Shown: positions 17,721 through 28,518, numbered from the stretch's first letter. The stretch is 55,266 bases of DNA from Bacteroides cellulosilyticus DSM 14838 (GCF_000158035.1 NZ_EQ973495.1:513606-568871), one strand, 5' to 3'. The notes: generated from the letters alone by a model not told the origin. Numbers and translations: made by a program.

Positions 17721-18578
17721 TTATTGGGCATTCAGTTTTTCAATACATACTTTCAGACTCTCTTCCCAATGAGGTACTTCAATGCCGAAAGTCTTCTTAA
17801 TCTTCGTCTTATCCAATACGGAATAATGCGGACGTGGTGCCTTTGCCGGATACTCATCCGTATGTAAGGGACTCACCTTGCATGTCGTGATATCCGCAAT
17901 GCGATGTATAGCCACCGTAAAATCATACCATGAACATACGCCTTCATCACTGAAATGATAAATACCCGGTACAATACCCTGATTAATGGCAGCATAGATA
18001 GCTTGTGCCAGATCATTTGCATACGTCGGCGTACCAATCTGATCAAAAACCACACCTAAAGACTCACGCTCACGTCCCAGACGAATCATCGTTTTCACAA
18101 AGTTATTTCCATAAATAGAGTATAACCATGCTGTACGAATTACCATCGCTTTCTCACAATTCTGCATAACTTCCTTTTCTCCCCCCAGCTTGGTAAAGCC
18201 GTAAACAGAATTAGGACAGGGTTCGCAATCTTCTTTATAAGGTATATGCGCTGTTCCATCAAAAACATAATCCGTAGAAACCTGTATCATAGCAGCACCA
18301 TGGGCCTGCGCAGCACGTGCCAGTATTCCCGGAGCTTCCTGATTCAGTTTGCGGCACAATTCTTCATTATCTTCCGCTTTGTCAACTGCTGTGTAAGCAG
18401 CACAATTCACTACAACATCAATCTGATTCTCTGCAATGCAAGCCTGTACAGCTTGTTCGTCACAGATATCCAATTCCTGTACATCAGTAAAAAAATAAGT
18501 GTGTTGCGGATTCTCTTTTGCAAGAACTTGCATCTCGTTGCCAAGTTGTCCGTTGGCTCCGGTTACTAATACTCTCAT
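17721..18578 (-). CDS. rfbD: dTDP-4-dehydrorhamnose reductase
   Basis: A 285-residue short-chain dehydrogenase of the extended type. The NAD(P) site is GANGQLG at residues 7-13, and the active-site pair is STDYVFDG with YGFTK about 20-30 residues on. It catalyses the last step of dTDP-L-rhamnose synthesis, reducing dTDP-4-dehydrorhamnose for use in capsule, O-antigen and other surface glycans. No rfbA, rfbB or rfbC genes are in the window, so the rest of the pathway must be elsewhere. It lies between DUF4924 (46 bases) and prfC in one transcriptional direction. Confidence 0.93.
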   Translation of the reverse strand: MRVLVTGANGQLGNEMQVLAKENPQHTYFFTDVQELDICDEQAVQACIAENQIDVVVNCAAYTAVDKAEDNEELCRKLNQEAPGILARAAQAHGAAMIQVSTDYVFDGTAHIPYKEDCEPCPNSVYGFTKLGGEKEVMQNCEKAMVIRTAWLYSIYGNNFVKTMIRLGRERESLGVVFDQIGTPTYANDLAQAIYAAINQGIVPGIYHFSDEGVCSWYDFTVAIHRIADITTCKVSPLHTDEYPAKAPRPHYSVLDKTKIKKTFGIEVPHWEESLKVCIEKLNAQ

Positions 18579-18624
18579 GCTTTATCTATTATTTACAATT
18601 TACTATCTTCGAAAGTTATTCCGG

Positions 18625-19167
18625 TTATTCATCCAGTTTCAACTCCCCTTTCTTGTCCTTTTCGTAATAATTGGCAAGCAAAGAAATGAAACTGCTGATA
18701 GTCTCTATCGCCTTTGCGGTTCCCTCCGTGACTTCTTTCTTCTGCAAACGCAGCAATAAAACACCATACAAAGCCTCAAAACAGGTTTCCAGTTCCGGTT
18801 CCTCCTGCTTCCCACTCTTCTGACGAAGTTCTACGATGAAAGGCAATGCTTTGAAATAAGCCGCACTATAATAAGGATATTTCGGTGATGCCAGCAGTTC
18901 TACGTGCAATTCCGTCAAATTCACTATTACATTACGATTGATTTGCAGATGTCCCTTTTCCTTCACTCCTTCTGTACGCATCATGTCTACCAGATTACCA
19001 TACCATTCTTCGAGTGCCGGATGTTCTTCTTCCGGATAACGGGAGATAATGTTTTCGCGGATCTTATCGATATCGCACTCATTGGCACGTATCAAATCTT
19101 CCACTTGCCACATATATATAAGGTATTCCGCGATATTTTTCGCTTTCAGTTGTTGCGCTATCTTCAT
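18625..19167 (-). CDS. DUF4924 family protein
   Basis: A 180-residue soluble protein with no signal peptide or membrane helix. The start MKIAQQLKAKNIAEYLIYMWQVEDLIRA and the predicted all-helical composition match the Bacteroidales family DUF4924. It is conserved next to rfbD and prfC in related genomes as far as I recall. No catalytic motif is visible. It lies 16 bases after lysE, which points to cotranscription. Function is unknown. Confidence 0.85.
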   Translation of the reverse strand: MKIAQQLKAKNIAEYLIYMWQVEDLIRANECDIDKIRENIISRYPEEEHPALEEWYGNLVDMMRTEGVKEKGHLQINRNVIVNLTELHVELLASPKYPYYSAAYFKALPFIVELRQKSGKQEEPELETCFEALYGVLLLRLQKKEVTEGTAKAIETISSFISLLANYYEKDKKGELKLDE

Positions 19168-19183
19168 GATTCTATGTTTCTGC

Positions 19184-19837
19184 TCAGTAAAGTGACTCGC
19201 CCATCAACGTAAACACCAACCCAAACACAGACACGACAATGACAATGCCTCCGATGATACGATTCAATATCCAGATGCCACGCAGGTTGAATTGCGTACG
19301 GACTTTATTTACAAAGTAAGTAATGCCAAACCACCATGCCAACGCCCCCAGTGCAATAGCCAGGTATCCGGTGACCGCTTCAAACACCAATACCCCCTCA
19401 CTGACGAAGGCAAAGCGTGCAAAGAGGCCGATAAAGAGGAATATAATAAGTGGATTGGATAATGTGACGGCAAAGGCGGTAATGAAGTTATGAAAATAAG
19501 AACCTTTGTTGGTTGAGACGGGACGGATGGACTGGACGGGATTACTGCGAAACGTATAAATGCCAAACGCTAACAGCATGATGCTTCCGAACAACTGCAA
19601 ATAAAAGATATTTTTATTTACGTAATCGAATACGAAGCTCATTCCGTACCCTGTCAGCAAGGCGTAAGCAATGTCACTCAACGAGGCTCCCAGACCTGTT
19701 ATGAAACCATACCAACGCCCCTTATTCAACGTACGCTGGATGCACAACACACCCACGGGTCCTAATGGCGCAGACACAACTACCCCAATAATAAAACCCT
19801 TCCATAATATATCGAATATGGTCCTTATCTCAATCAT
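19184..19837 (-). CDS. LysE-family transporter (amino-acid exporter)
   Basis: A 217-residue inner-membrane protein with about six hydrophobic segments. The first loop has SAPLGPVGVLCIQRTLNKG, the conserved G-P-V-G block of the LysE/RhtB family, followed by GLGASLSDIAYALLTGYG. The central helix has TLSNPLIIFLFIGLFA, a second family block. Members export amino acids or related small molecules using the proton gradient; the substrate here is unknown. It is the first gene of the minus-strand run and lies divergently to purL, with 182 bases between the two start codons. Confidence 0.88.
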   Translation of the reverse strand: MIEIRTIFDILWKGFIIGVVVSAPLGPVGVLCIQRTLNKGRWYGFITGLGASLSDIAYALLTGYGMSFVFDYVNKNIFYLQLFGSIMLLAFGIYTFRSNPVQSIRPVSTNKGSYFHNFITAFAVTLSNPLIIFLFIGLFARFAFVSEGVLVFEAVTGYLAIALGALAWWFGITYFVNKVRTQFNLRGIWILNRIIGGIVIVVSVFGLVFTLMGESLY

Positions 19838-19957
19838 GGCTGCAAATATCGTACTTTTTTATGAGACGAACCAATTGTGTTAACGTTTTTTCGACCGATT
19901 ATCATAAAACACTCAATACTTTACTTTTGACACCCTTCTATTTTTTATTCCTTTTCT

Positions 19958-19988
19958 TTCTCTGCACCAACGATTTTATGTATCTTTG
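19958..19988 (+). promoter_or_regulatory. Promoter of purL
   Basis: TTTC at 19958-19961, 19 bases, perfect -7 box TATCTTTG at 19981-19988. The transcript would start near 19995, about 25 bases before the ATG at 20020. This excludes the longer in-frame extension from 19861. Confidence 0.75.
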
Positions 19989-20019
19989 CGCCAAAGAACG
20001 AAAAATCAAAAATATCAGT

Positions 20020-23000
20020 ATGATTCTTTTTTTCAGAACCCCATCCAAGAGCGTGATGGCCGTAGAATGTGACCACGCACTCACCCAGGCAGAAAGCGAC
20101 AAACTCTGCTGGCTTTTTGGAGAAGCCACCCCCGAAAGTGAAGAAAACCTGAAAGGACATTTCGTTGGTCCGCGCCGCGAAATGATTACTCCTTGGAGTA
20201 CAAATGCTGTGGAAATCACCCAGAATATGGGCTTGAGCGGTATCTCACGCATCGAAGAGTATTTCCCCGTAAAGGACGAAAACGCTGACCGCGACCCGAT
20301 GCTGCAACGCATGTACAAGGGACTGGATCAGGAAGTATTCACCACCAACCGTAAGCCGGAACCGATCGTCCATATCGAAGACCTGGAAGCTTACAACGAA
20401 AAAGAAGGTCTGGCACTCTCTAAAGAAGAGATGGACTACCTCAAGAAAGTAGAACAAGACCTTGGACGTAAACTGACTGACTCCGAAGTATTCGGTTTCG
20501 CCCAGATCAATTCCGAACACTGCCGCCACAAAATCTTCGGCGGGACATTCATCATCGACGGTGTAGAACAAGAGTCTTCCCTCTTCCAAATGATTAAGAA
20601 GACTACACAGGAAAATCCGAATAAAATCATTTCAGCTTATAAAGATAATGTAGCTTTTGCCGAAGGTCCGGTAATAGAACAGTTTGCTCCGGCAGACCAC
20701 TCAAAACCCGACTACTTCCAGGTAAAAGATATCAAGAGTGTTATCTCACTGAAGGCTGAAACACACAACTTCCCTACTACCGTAGAACCGTTCAACGGTG
20801 CATCTACCGGTACAGGTGGAGAGATTCGTGACCGTATGGGCGGTGGTAAAGGTTCCTGGCCAATTGCCGGAACTGCCGTTTACATGACTTCATATCCCCG
20901 TACAGACGAAGATCGTCCCTGGGAAGAAATCCTTCCGGTACGCCAATGGTTGTATCAGACTCCCGAACAGATTCTGATCAAAGCATCCAATGGTGCCAGC
21001 GACTTCGGCAACAAGTTCGGCCAACCGCTGATCTGTGGTTCTGTACTGACTTTCGAACATAAGGAAAACGACGAAGTTTACGGTTACGATAAAGTAATCA
21101 TGCTTGCCGGCGGTGTCGGTTACGGTACGAAACGTGACTGCCTGAAAGGTGCTCCGGAAGCCGGTAACAAAGTAGTCGTGATTGGTGGTGATAATTACCG
21201 TATCGGCTTGGGTGGCGGTTCCGTATCTTCAGTAGATACCGGACGCTACAGTAGCGGTATTGAGTTGAACGCCGTACAGCGCGCCAATGCAGAAATGCAG
21301 AAACGTGCCTACAACGTGGTACGTGCCCTCTGCGAAGAAGACAACAATCCGGTGGTATCCATCCACGACCATGGTTCAGCCGGACACGTAAACTGTCTCT
21401 CCGAATTGGTGGAAGAATGTGGTGGCGTGATAGACATGAGTAAATTGCCCGTAGGTGACAAAACCTTGTCTGCCAAAGAAATTATCGCCAACGAAAGCCA
21501 GGAACGTATGGGATTGCTGATTGAAGAAGAAGCTATCGAGCATGTACGTAAAGTGGCTGAACGTGAGCGTGCCCCAATGTATGTGGTAGGTGAAACTACC
21601 GGTGACCATCGCTTCGCTTTCCAACAAGCTGACGGTGTACGTCCGTTTGATCTTGCCGTAGAACAGATGTTCGGCTCGTCTCCCAAAACTTACATGGTAG
21701 ACAAAACAGTGGAACGCCACTACGAAATGCCTAAATACGAACAATCCAAGTTGCACGAATATCTGACGAATGTATTGCAGTTGGAAGCTGTTGCCTGCAA
21801 AGACTGGTTGACCAATAAGGTAGACCGCTCGGTAACCGGCAAGATTGCCCGCCAACAATGTCAGGGTGAATTGCAATTACCGCTAAGTGACTGTGGCGTG
21901 GTTGCTCTCGACTATCGTGGTGAGAAAGGTATCGCCACTTCACTAGGACATGCTCCGCAAGCTGCACTGGCAGATCCGGCAGCTGGTTCAGTACTTTCCG
22001 TCAGCGAAGCACTGACCAACCTGGTATGGGCTCCGATGGCTGAAGGAATGGACAGCATCTCCCTCTCTGCCAACTGGATGTGGCCTTGCCGCTCACAGGA
22101 AGGTGAAGATGCACGTCTCTACACCGCTGTAAAAGCATTGAGCGACTTCTGCTGTGCACTGCAAATCAATGTGCCTACCGGAAAAGACTCTCTATCCATG
22201 ACTCAGAAGTATCCCGACGGTAGCAAAGTAATCTCTCCGGGAACCGTAATCGTTTCTGCAGGCGGTGAAGTTTCTGATGTGAAGAAAGTGGTTTCTCCCG
22301 TACTTGTTAACAACGAAAAGACAACGATTTATCATATCGACTTCAGTTTTGATACATTGAAACTGGGTGGCTCTGCCTTTGCGCAATCATTGGGCAAGAT
22401 TGGCGACGAAGTACCCACTGTACAAGATGCCGAATATTTCCGCGATGCTTTCCTTGCCGTTCAGGAACTGGTGAACAAAGGACTGATTCTTGCCGGGCAC
22501 GATATTTCTGCCGGTGGTCTGATTACTACCTTACTCGAAATGTGCTTCGCCAATGTAGAAGGTGGTATGGAAATCAATCTCGACAAGATGAAGGAACACG
22601 ACCTCGTGAAACTCCTGTTTGCCGAGAACCCGGGTATTGTTATCCAGGTAAGCGACAAGCATAAGGAAGAAGTAAAACAAATATTGGAAGATGCCGGAGT
22701 AGGTTTTGTGAAGATTGGTAAGCCGACCGACGAACGCCACATCCTCGTATCTAAAGATGATGCTACTTATCAGTTCGGTATCGACTATATGCGTGATGTT
22801 TGGTATTCTACTTCTTACCTGCTCGACCGCAAGCAATCTATGAACGGTTGCGCCAAGAAGCGTTTCGAGAACTACAAGATGCAGCCACTGGAATTCGCTT
22901 TCATGCCCAGCTTCAAAGGTAAATTCTCTCAATATGGTATCGACCCGAACCGCCGTACACCGACAGGCATCCGCGCAGCAATCATCCGCGAAAAAGGAAC

Positions 23001-23724
23001 AAACGGTGAGCGCGAAATGGCTTACTCCCTGTATCTGGCAGGCTTTGATGTGAAAGACGTCACCATGACCGACCTCATCAGCGGACGTGAGACACTGGAA
23101 GACGTGAACCTGATTGTTTATTGTGGTGGTTTCTCCAACTCAGACGTACTGGGTTCTGCCAAAGGTTGGGCAGGAGCTTTCCTCTTCAATCCGAAAGCTA
23201 AAGAAGCACTCGACAAGTATTATGCACGCGAAGATACGCTTTCATTGGGTGTTTGTAATGGTTGCCAGTTGATGATGGAATTGAACCTCATAAATCCCGA
23301 ACATAAGAAAAACGGTAAAATGCTGCATAATGAATCTCATAAATTCGAATCGAGATTCCTGGGACTTACCATTCCTACCAACCGCAGCGTAATGTTCGGC
23401 TCTCTGAGTGGCAGCAAACTCGGTATATGGGTAGCTCACGGAGAAGGAAAATTCTCTTTGCCTTATGACGAAGATAAATATAATGTGGTAGCCAAATATA
23501 GTTATGACGAGTATCCTGCCAATCCGAATGGCTCCGACTACTCCATAGCAGCCATAGCAAGTGCCGACGGGCGCCATCTGGCTATCATGCCTCACCTAGA
23601 GCGCTCTATCTTCCCGTGGCAGAACGGTTGTTATCCTGCCGACCGCCTGCACAGCGACCAGATCACTCCATGGATGGAAGCCTTCGTCAATGCACGTAAA
23701 TGGGTAGAAGAAAAGGTTAAGTAG
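20020..23724 (+). CDS. purL: Phosphoribosylformylglycinamidine synthase (single-chain)
   Basis: A 1234-residue large-type PurL, the fourth step of purine synthesis: FGAR, glutamine and ATP give FGAM. The N-terminal PurS-like and linker parts are followed by two AIR-synthase-type repeats (EVFGFAQINSEHCRHKIF, SLKAETHNFPTTVEPF, read in part). A C-terminal glutaminase domain has the nucleophile Cys1079 in GVCNGCQ and the His-Glu pair in MPHLERS. The frame is open back to 19861, but the promoter at 19958-19988 and the family N-terminus set the start at 20020. It is transcribed alone. A hairpin at 23751-23785 follows it. Confidence 0.95.
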   Translation: MILFFRTPSKSVMAVECDHALTQAESDKLCWLFGEATPESEENLKGHFVGPRREMITPWSTNAVEITQNMGLSGISRIEEYFPVKDENADRDPMLQRMYKGLDQEVFTTNRKPEPIVHIEDLEAYNEKEGLALSKEEMDYLKKVEQDLGRKLTDSEVFGFAQINSEHCRHKIFGGTFIIDGVEQESSLFQMIKKTTQENPNKIISAYKDNVAFAEGPVIEQFAPADHSKPDYFQVKDIKSVISLKAETHNFPTTVEPFNGASTGTGGEIRDRMGGGKGSWPIAGTAVYMTSYPRTDEDRPWEEILPVRQWLYQTPEQILIKASNGASDFGNKFGQPLICGSVLTFEHKENDEVYGYDKVIMLAGGVGYGTKRDCLKGAPEAGNKVVVIGGDNYRIGLGGGSVSSVDTGRYSSGIELNAVQRANAEMQKRAYNVVRALCEEDNNPVVSIHDHGSAGHVNCLSELVEECGGVIDMSKLPVGDKTLSAKEIIANESQERMGLLIEEEAIEHVRKVAERERAPMYVVGETTGDHRFAFQQADGVRPFDLAVEQMFGSSPKTYMVDKTVERHYEMPKYEQSKLHEYLTNVLQLEAVACKDWLTNKVDRSVTGKIARQQCQGELQLPLSDCGVVALDYRGEKGIATSLGHAPQAALADPAAGSVLSVSEALTNLVWAPMAEGMDSISLSANWMWPCRSQEGEDARLYTAVKALSDFCCALQINVPTGKDSLSMTQKYPDGSKVISPGTVIVSAGGEVSDVKKVVSPVLVNNEKTTIYHIDFSFDTLKLGGSAFAQSLGKIGDEVPTVQDAEYFRDAFLAVQELVNKGLILAGHDISAGGLITTLLEMCFANVEGGMEINLDKMKEHDLVKLLFAENPGIVIQVSDKHKEEVKQILEDAGVGFVKIGKPTDERHILVSKDDATYQFGIDYMRDVWYSTSYLLDRKQSMNGCAKKRFENYKMQPLEFAFMPSFKGKFSQYGIDPNRRTPTGIRAAIIREKGTNGEREMAYSLYLAGFDVKDVTMTDLISGRETLEDVNLIVYCGGFSNSDVLGSAKGWAGAFLFNPKAKEALDKYYAREDTLSLGVCNGCQLMMELNLINPEHKKNGKMLHNESHKFESRFLGLTIPTNRSVMFGSLSGSKLGIWVAHGEGKFSLPYDEDKYNVVAKYSYDEYPANPNGSDYSIAAIASADGRHLAIMPHLERSIFPWQNGCYPADRLHSDQITPWMEAFVNARKWVEEKVK

Positions 23725-23750
23725 TTCTGACTACAATCTATAAGTGAAGC

Positions 23751-23785
23751 ACAGGCGCAGGTTATAATATACAACTTGCGCCTGT
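23751..23785 (+). terminator. Hairpin after purL
   Basis: Stem ACAGGCGCAGGTT (23751-23763) and AACTTGCGCCTGT (23773-23785), 13 pairs including one G-T, with a 9-base loop. No T-tract follows, so it may stabilise the 3' end as well as terminate. Confidence 0.6.
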
Positions 23786-23834
23786 TGTCGTCTAAACAAT
23801 GCGAGGAATCGAACACTATTCTTCTTGCTTTCGT

Positions 23835-23866
23835 GTTGCTTTTATCAAACAAAATGCATATTTTTG
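23835..23866 (+). promoter_or_regulatory. Promoter of the hybrid two-component gene
   Basis: GTTG at 23835-23838, 20 bases, perfect -7 box TATTTTTG at 23859-23866. The start codon at 23912 is 46 bases downstream. Confidence 0.65.
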
Positions 23867-23911
23867 CGTTAATTTCACAAATACCCCCAATAACGAACGA
23901 CCGTAACTGTT

Positions 23912-26900
23912 ATGAGAAAATTTATCATTTTCTTTTTATTCACATACATTTCCTCCTTCTGCATCGCCCAAACTTATAAATATCTCGGCGTGGAAGATGG
24001 CTTGAGCAATCGTAGGATATATGCTATTCAGAAAGGGCCGAAAGGATATATGTGGTTTCTTACGCACAATGGCATTGACCGCTATGACGGAAAAAATTTC
24101 AAGCAATACCGACTTATAGACAGCGAAATAGAAGTTAACTCCATGCTCAATCTGAGTTGGCTATATGTTGGTGTGGATGGAACACTGTGGGAGATAGGCA
24201 AAAAAGGAAGAGTATTCCGCTATGATGCCAAACATGATCGCTTTCAACTTGTATACAAGCTACCTGATGAAGTGGTAAAAGGAAATCCGACTCCCGTAAG
24301 CTATGGATTTATTGACAGCAACAATATTGTATGGCTCTGTAACGAAGAAGCATTGTATCTCTACGATACGAATACTGAAAAAACCACCGTTATCAAAAAC
24401 CATATCGGAGAAAGTATTACGGATATCGAGCAAATCGGCCCTGACCATTATTTCATCGGTACAGACGTCGGTATACATCATGCCGAATTAAAAGACGACG
24501 TTCTCAACCTTTCTCCATGCAACTGGCTTGATAAACTGAAGATGCAAGTCAACGAGTTATATTTCCACAAAGCAAACCGCAAACTATTCATCGGTACATT
24601 CCAGAAGGGTATTTATCTGTACGATATGAATATTCATCAAACTGTAGAGCTGAATGTCGGTTTGCAGGATGTCAGCATTACACGTATCAAAGCCTTCAAT
24701 GACAAAGAAATATTGATAGCTACAGATGGTGCCGGCATATATAAAATGAATGTGGAGACCTATGAGTGCGCCCCCTATATCGTGGCGGATTACAATAGCT
24801 ATAATGCCATGAACGGCAATAGTATTTACGACTTCTATGTAGATGATGAACGCATCTGGATAGCCAATTACCCTATCGGCATCACAGTACGCAACAATCA
24901 ATATGCCAGTTATGAATGGATCAAACATTCTATTGGCAACAAGCAATCGCTCGTCAACGATCAGGTAAATGCCATCATCGAAGATCACGAAGGTGATCTT
25001 TGGTTTGCTACCAATAACGGTATCAGCCTCTACTCTACCAAAACAAAACAATGGCACTCATTCCTCAGCGTGTTTGACAATGGTAACGTAACCAAAAACC
25101 ATGTTTTCATTTCTTTGTGCGAGGTATCACCCGGCATTATCTGGGCAGGTGGATACACTTCGGGCATCTACCAAATCAATAAAAAACAGATGAAGGTGGA
25201 GTTCTTTACTCCTTCTACATTTGGCGATTGTGATATCCGTCCGGATAAGTACATACGCTCTATCATAAAAACTTCCGATGGCAGTATCTGGTCCGGTGGC
25301 TATTACAATTTAAAGCAAATAGACTTCAACCGTAAAAATATACGTGCTTATCCGGGACTTAGCGGAATTACGGATATTAAGGAGAAGGATGCGCAACACA
25401 TGTGGATAGGTACTGCCACAGGACTGTATCTGCTGGACAAAGAAACCGGCAAGTATCAGTGTATATCGATGCCGATAGAGTCTTTCTACATTAACGCGCT
25501 TTATCAGACACCAGACAGTTTGCTGTACATCGGGACCAGCAACTCCGGATTACTCATTTATAACCATCAGCGAAAATCGTTTGAGCATTTCCACAAAGAC
25601 AACTGCCCGCTGATTTCCAATAACATATATACCATTCTTCCGGACGGAAACAAAAGTGTCCTGCTGAGTACGGAAAACAGTCTGACAAGCTATTACCCGG
25701 CTGGAAAGATATTTCATAACTGGACTAAAGAACAGGGACTGAAGAGTGATCATTTTAATTCAACATCAGGCGTACTGCGAAAAAACGGAAACTTCATTCT
25801 TGGAAGTACGGACGGAGCAATAGAGTTCCACAAAGATATGATGATTCCACGCAATTATGAGTTCAAAATGATATTCAGCGATTTGCGCGTATTCTATCAA
25901 ACCGTTTACCCCGGCGATGAGGGTTCACCGCTGGAAGTGGACATAGATGAAACTCAAGTGTTAAAGCTGAAATACAATCAGAACATATTCTCTCTACGGA
26001 TATCTTCTATCAACTACGATTATCCGTCATTGATTCTGTATTCCTGGAAACTGGAAGGTTTCTATGACGGATGGAGCCGTCCTGAGAAAGATTGCATGAT
26101 CCGGTTCACAAATTTGAATCCCGGAAAATATACATTACGGGTACGTGCCATCTCCAGTGAAGACCGACGAATCGTTCTTGAAGAGCGTGACATGGAAATC
26201 ATGATAGAACAGCCCTTATGGCTCAGCATATGGGCATTAATACTTTATGCCGCCGTGATAGCCGCAATTGTCATTATCACATTGCGTGTCATTATCCTGC
26301 GCAAACAGCGTAAGGCTTCGGATGAGAAAATACGTTTCTTCATCAATACAGCGCATGATATTCGTACCCCGTTGACACTGATCAAAGCGCCACTGGAAGA
26401 ACTCAGTGAAAAGGAAAATCTGACACCGAGCGGACGAAGCAATATGAATACTGCCATACGAAATGTGAACGCCCTGTTGCGACTGACGACCAATCTTATT
26501 AACTTCGAACGTGCAGACACTTATTCCAGTGCCCTATATGTATCCGAATATGAGTTGAGCACCTACATGGAGGAAATGATCAATGCTTTCCGGGCTTATG
26601 CCGACGTAAAACGTATCAGCCTGACTTATGAAAGTAATTTCCGCTACATGAATACCTGGCTTGACAAGGATAAGATGGATTCGATTCTGAAAAATCTGAT
26701 ATCCAACGCCTTGAAGTATACACCGGAAGGTGGAAGCGTACATATCTATACAGCAGAAACAGAAGACTATTGGAGTGTGGAAGTAAAGGATACGGGTATC
26801 GGTATTCCGTCCTCAGAACAGAAAAAACTCTTTAAAATACACTTCCGGGGTAGTAACGCCATCAACTCGAAAGTAACGGGTAGTGGTATCGGACTGTTAC

Positions 26901-27925
26901 TGGTATGGAAACTTGTTCACCTGCATAAAGGCAAAATCAACTTTACAAGCACGGAAGGAAAAGGCTCCTGTATTAAAGTCACATTCCCAAAAGGTGAAAA
27001 ACCTTATCGAAAAGCTATTCACAGTCCGAAACCGGGAAGTGAGAAAGTTGCTTATGCTGAATCGGGAGTGCCTAAGAATGTTACGCCAAACATTGCTTAT
27101 GATGCAACTAAACAGAAACAACAGCAAAACAGTGATCTTCCGAAAATCCTGATTGTGGAGGATAATGATGAGTTGAGGGAATATCTCCGCAATACACTGT
27201 CGGACGACTATAACATACAAGTATGCAGCGATGGCAAACAAGCACTCGAAATAGTCAAGGAATATATGCCTAACATGATTATTTCGGATATCATGATGCC
27301 GGAAATGCGTGGAGACGAATTGTGTCATGTCTTAAAGAATGATATTGAAACCTCTCACATCCCCATCATTTTGCTCACAGCACTGAATAATGACCGCAAC
27401 ATCATTGAAGGATTGAAGACCGGAGCAGATGAGTATATTGTGAAGCCTTTCAATATAGGTATTCTCCGTGCTACGATATCCAACATCCTGACGAATCGCT
27501 CTTTGCTGCGACATAAATATGCTAATCTGGAACTGAATGATGATGAAGATGCCACAACTTGTACCAATTGTTCCACCGACCTTGACTGGAAATTCATTTC
27601 TTCCGTCAAGAAGCATGTGGAAGAAAATATGGATAACGGTGCACTCAATGTGGAAATGCTCTGTTCATTACTGAATATGAGTCGTACCAGCTTCTATAAT
27701 AAAATAAAAGCCCTGACCGACCAGGCTCCGGCAGACTATATCCGATTGATACGTCTGAAACGTGCCGCACAATTACTGAAAGAGCAGAAATACAGCATAA
27801 CTGAAGTTGCAGAAATGACTGGTTTCAGCGATGCGAAATACTTCCGGGAAGTATTCAAGAAGCATTTCAGTGTCAGCCCGAGCCAATATGCGAAACAGAA
27901 AGAAGAAGGTGAAGAAGGGGAATAA
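23912..27925 (+). CDS. Hybrid two-component regulator (propeller sensor, kinase, receiver, AraC)
   Basis: A 1337-residue single-chain sensor and transcription factor. A signal peptide (to CIAQ, about residue 20) is followed by a periplasmic double beta-propeller of repeated regulator-propeller units with the W-x-G/T pattern, then a Y_Y_Y domain to about 765. One membrane helix lies at about 770-792. The kinase phosphoacceptor is His815 in AHDIRTPL, with ATP-binding blocks NALKYTPEGG, DTGIGIP and GSGIGLLL. The receiver Asp is Asp1126 in SDIMMPEM. A C-terminal AraC HTH occupies about 1230-1330. Such HTCS proteins normally sense glycan fragments and switch on a neighbouring polysaccharide locus. 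Here no susC/susD or hydrolase genes are adjacent; the next genes encode a chromate-type transporter 44 bases on. The target is therefore unknown. Confidence 0.93.
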   Translation: MRKFIIFFLFTYISSFCIAQTYKYLGVEDGLSNRRIYAIQKGPKGYMWFLTHNGIDRYDGKNFKQYRLIDSEIEVNSMLNLSWLYVGVDGTLWEIGKKGRVFRYDAKHDRFQLVYKLPDEVVKGNPTPVSYGFIDSNNIVWLCNEEALYLYDTNTEKTTVIKNHIGESITDIEQIGPDHYFIGTDVGIHHAELKDDVLNLSPCNWLDKLKMQVNELYFHKANRKLFIGTFQKGIYLYDMNIHQTVELNVGLQDVSITRIKAFNDKEILIATDGAGIYKMNVETYECAPYIVADYNSYNAMNGNSIYDFYVDDERIWIANYPIGITVRNNQYASYEWIKHSIGNKQSLVNDQVNAIIEDHEGDLWFATNNGISLYSTKTKQWHSFLSVFDNGNVTKNHVFISLCEVSPGIIWAGGYTSGIYQINKKQMKVEFFTPSTFGDCDIRPDKYIRSIIKTSDGSIWSGGYYNLKQIDFNRKNIRAYPGLSGITDIKEKDAQHMWIGTATGLYLLDKETGKYQCISMPIESFYINALYQTPDSLLYIGTSNSGLLIYNHQRKSFEHFHKDNCPLISNNIYTILPDGNKSVLLSTENSLTSYYPAGKIFHNWTKEQGLKSDHFNSTSGVLRKNGNFILGSTDGAIEFHKDMMIPRNYEFKMIFSDLRVFYQTVYPGDEGSPLEVDIDETQVLKLKYNQNIFSLRISSINYDYPSLILYSWKLEGFYDGWSRPEKDCMIRFTNLNPGKYTLRVRAISSEDRRIVLEERDMEIMIEQPLWLSIWALILYAAVIAAIVIITLRVIILRKQRKASDEKIRFFINTAHDIRTPLTLIKAPLEELSEKENLTPSGRSNMNTAIRNVNALLRLTTNLINFERADTYSSALYVSEYELSTYMEEMINAFRAYADVKRISLTYESNFRYMNTWLDKDKMDSILKNLISNALKYTPEGGSVHIYTAETEDYWSVEVKDTGIGIPSSEQKKLFKIHFRGSNAINSKVTGSGIGLLLVWKLVHLHKGKINFTSTEGKGSCIKVTFPKGEKPYRKAIHSPKPGSEKVAYAESGVPKNVTPNIAYDATKQKQQQNSDLPKILIVEDNDELREYLRNTLSDDYNIQVCSDGKQALEIVKEYMPNMIISDIMMPEMRGDELCHVLKNDIETSHIPIILLTALNNDRNIIEGLKTGADEYIVKPFNIGILRATISNILTNRSLLRHKYANLELNDDEDATTCTNCSTDLDWKFISSVKKHVEENMDNGALNVEMLCSLLNMSRTSFYNKIKALTDQAPADYIRLIRLKRAAQLLKEQKYSITEVAEMTGFSDAKYFREVFKKHFSVSPSQYAKQKEEGEEGE

Positions 27926-27969
27926 AGTGGTAGAGTGATATCATATTATCACATTATAACATTAAAACT

Positions 27970-28518
27970 ATGAATATTTATTTAGAGGCATTCGGCCTTT
28001 TTTCTAAAATAGGAGTTTTCACTATCGGAGGTGGCTATGCCATGGTGCCACTCATAGAGGAAGAAATTGTAGAGAAACGAAAGTGGATCGCCAAAGACGA
28101 TTTTATAGACTTGCTTGCCATTTCCCAATCGACTCCCGGCATTCTTGCGGTTAACATTTCCATTTTTATCGGATATAAGTTGCGGGGAATTCGTGGAAGT
28201 ATAGTCACTACTTTAGGGACAATTCTACCCTCATTCCTCATTATTCTTGCCATAGCTATGTTCTTCCACAATTTTAAGGATAATCCGATAGTGGAACGGA
28301 TATTCAAGGGTATCCGCCCGGCAGTAGTTGCACTGATTGCCGCTCCTACATTCAGTATGGCTAAGTCAGCCAAAGTCAACCGTTACAATGTCTGGATACC
28401 CATTGTATCTGCACTAATCATCTGGCTACTGGGATTCTCACCTATCTGGGTAATTATCATCGCCGGTGTAGGAGGATACTTATACGGACGGTTACACCAT
28501 CCCAAAGTTGAAAGTTGA
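27970..28518 (+). CDS. Chromate transporter family, first half-size subunit
   Basis: A 182-residue membrane protein equal to one half of ChrA. The N-terminus has FSKIGVFTIGGGYAMVPLI, the family's G-G-G-Y-A-M block, followed by AISQSTPGILAVNISIFIGY. About six hydrophobic segments. In this form the CHR transporter is split into two short proteins thought to act together. It is followed 50 bases on by the partner gene. The gene lies 44 bases after the hybrid regulator and may share its transcript. Chromate export is the family's named activity, but gut Bacteroides members may move another anion such as sulfate. Confidence 0.88.
   Translation: MNIYLEAFGLFSKIGVFTIGGGYAMVPLIEEEIVEKRKWIAKDDFIDLLAISQSTPGILAVNISIFIGYKLRGIRGSIVTTLGTILPSFLIILAIAMFFHNFKDNPIVERIFKGIRPAVVALIAAPTFSMAKSAKVNRYNVWIPIVSALIIWLLGFSPIWVIIIAGVGGYLYGRLHHPKVES

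Noticed and set aside
17721..18578. Rhamnose-synthesis or capsule gene cluster
   Set aside because: Only rfbD is present; its neighbours are prfC, DUF4924 and lysE, so there is no cluster here.
19861..20019. Longer N-terminus of PurL
   Set aside because: The extra 53 residues are hydrophobic, unlike PurL, and they lie over the promoter at 19958-19988.
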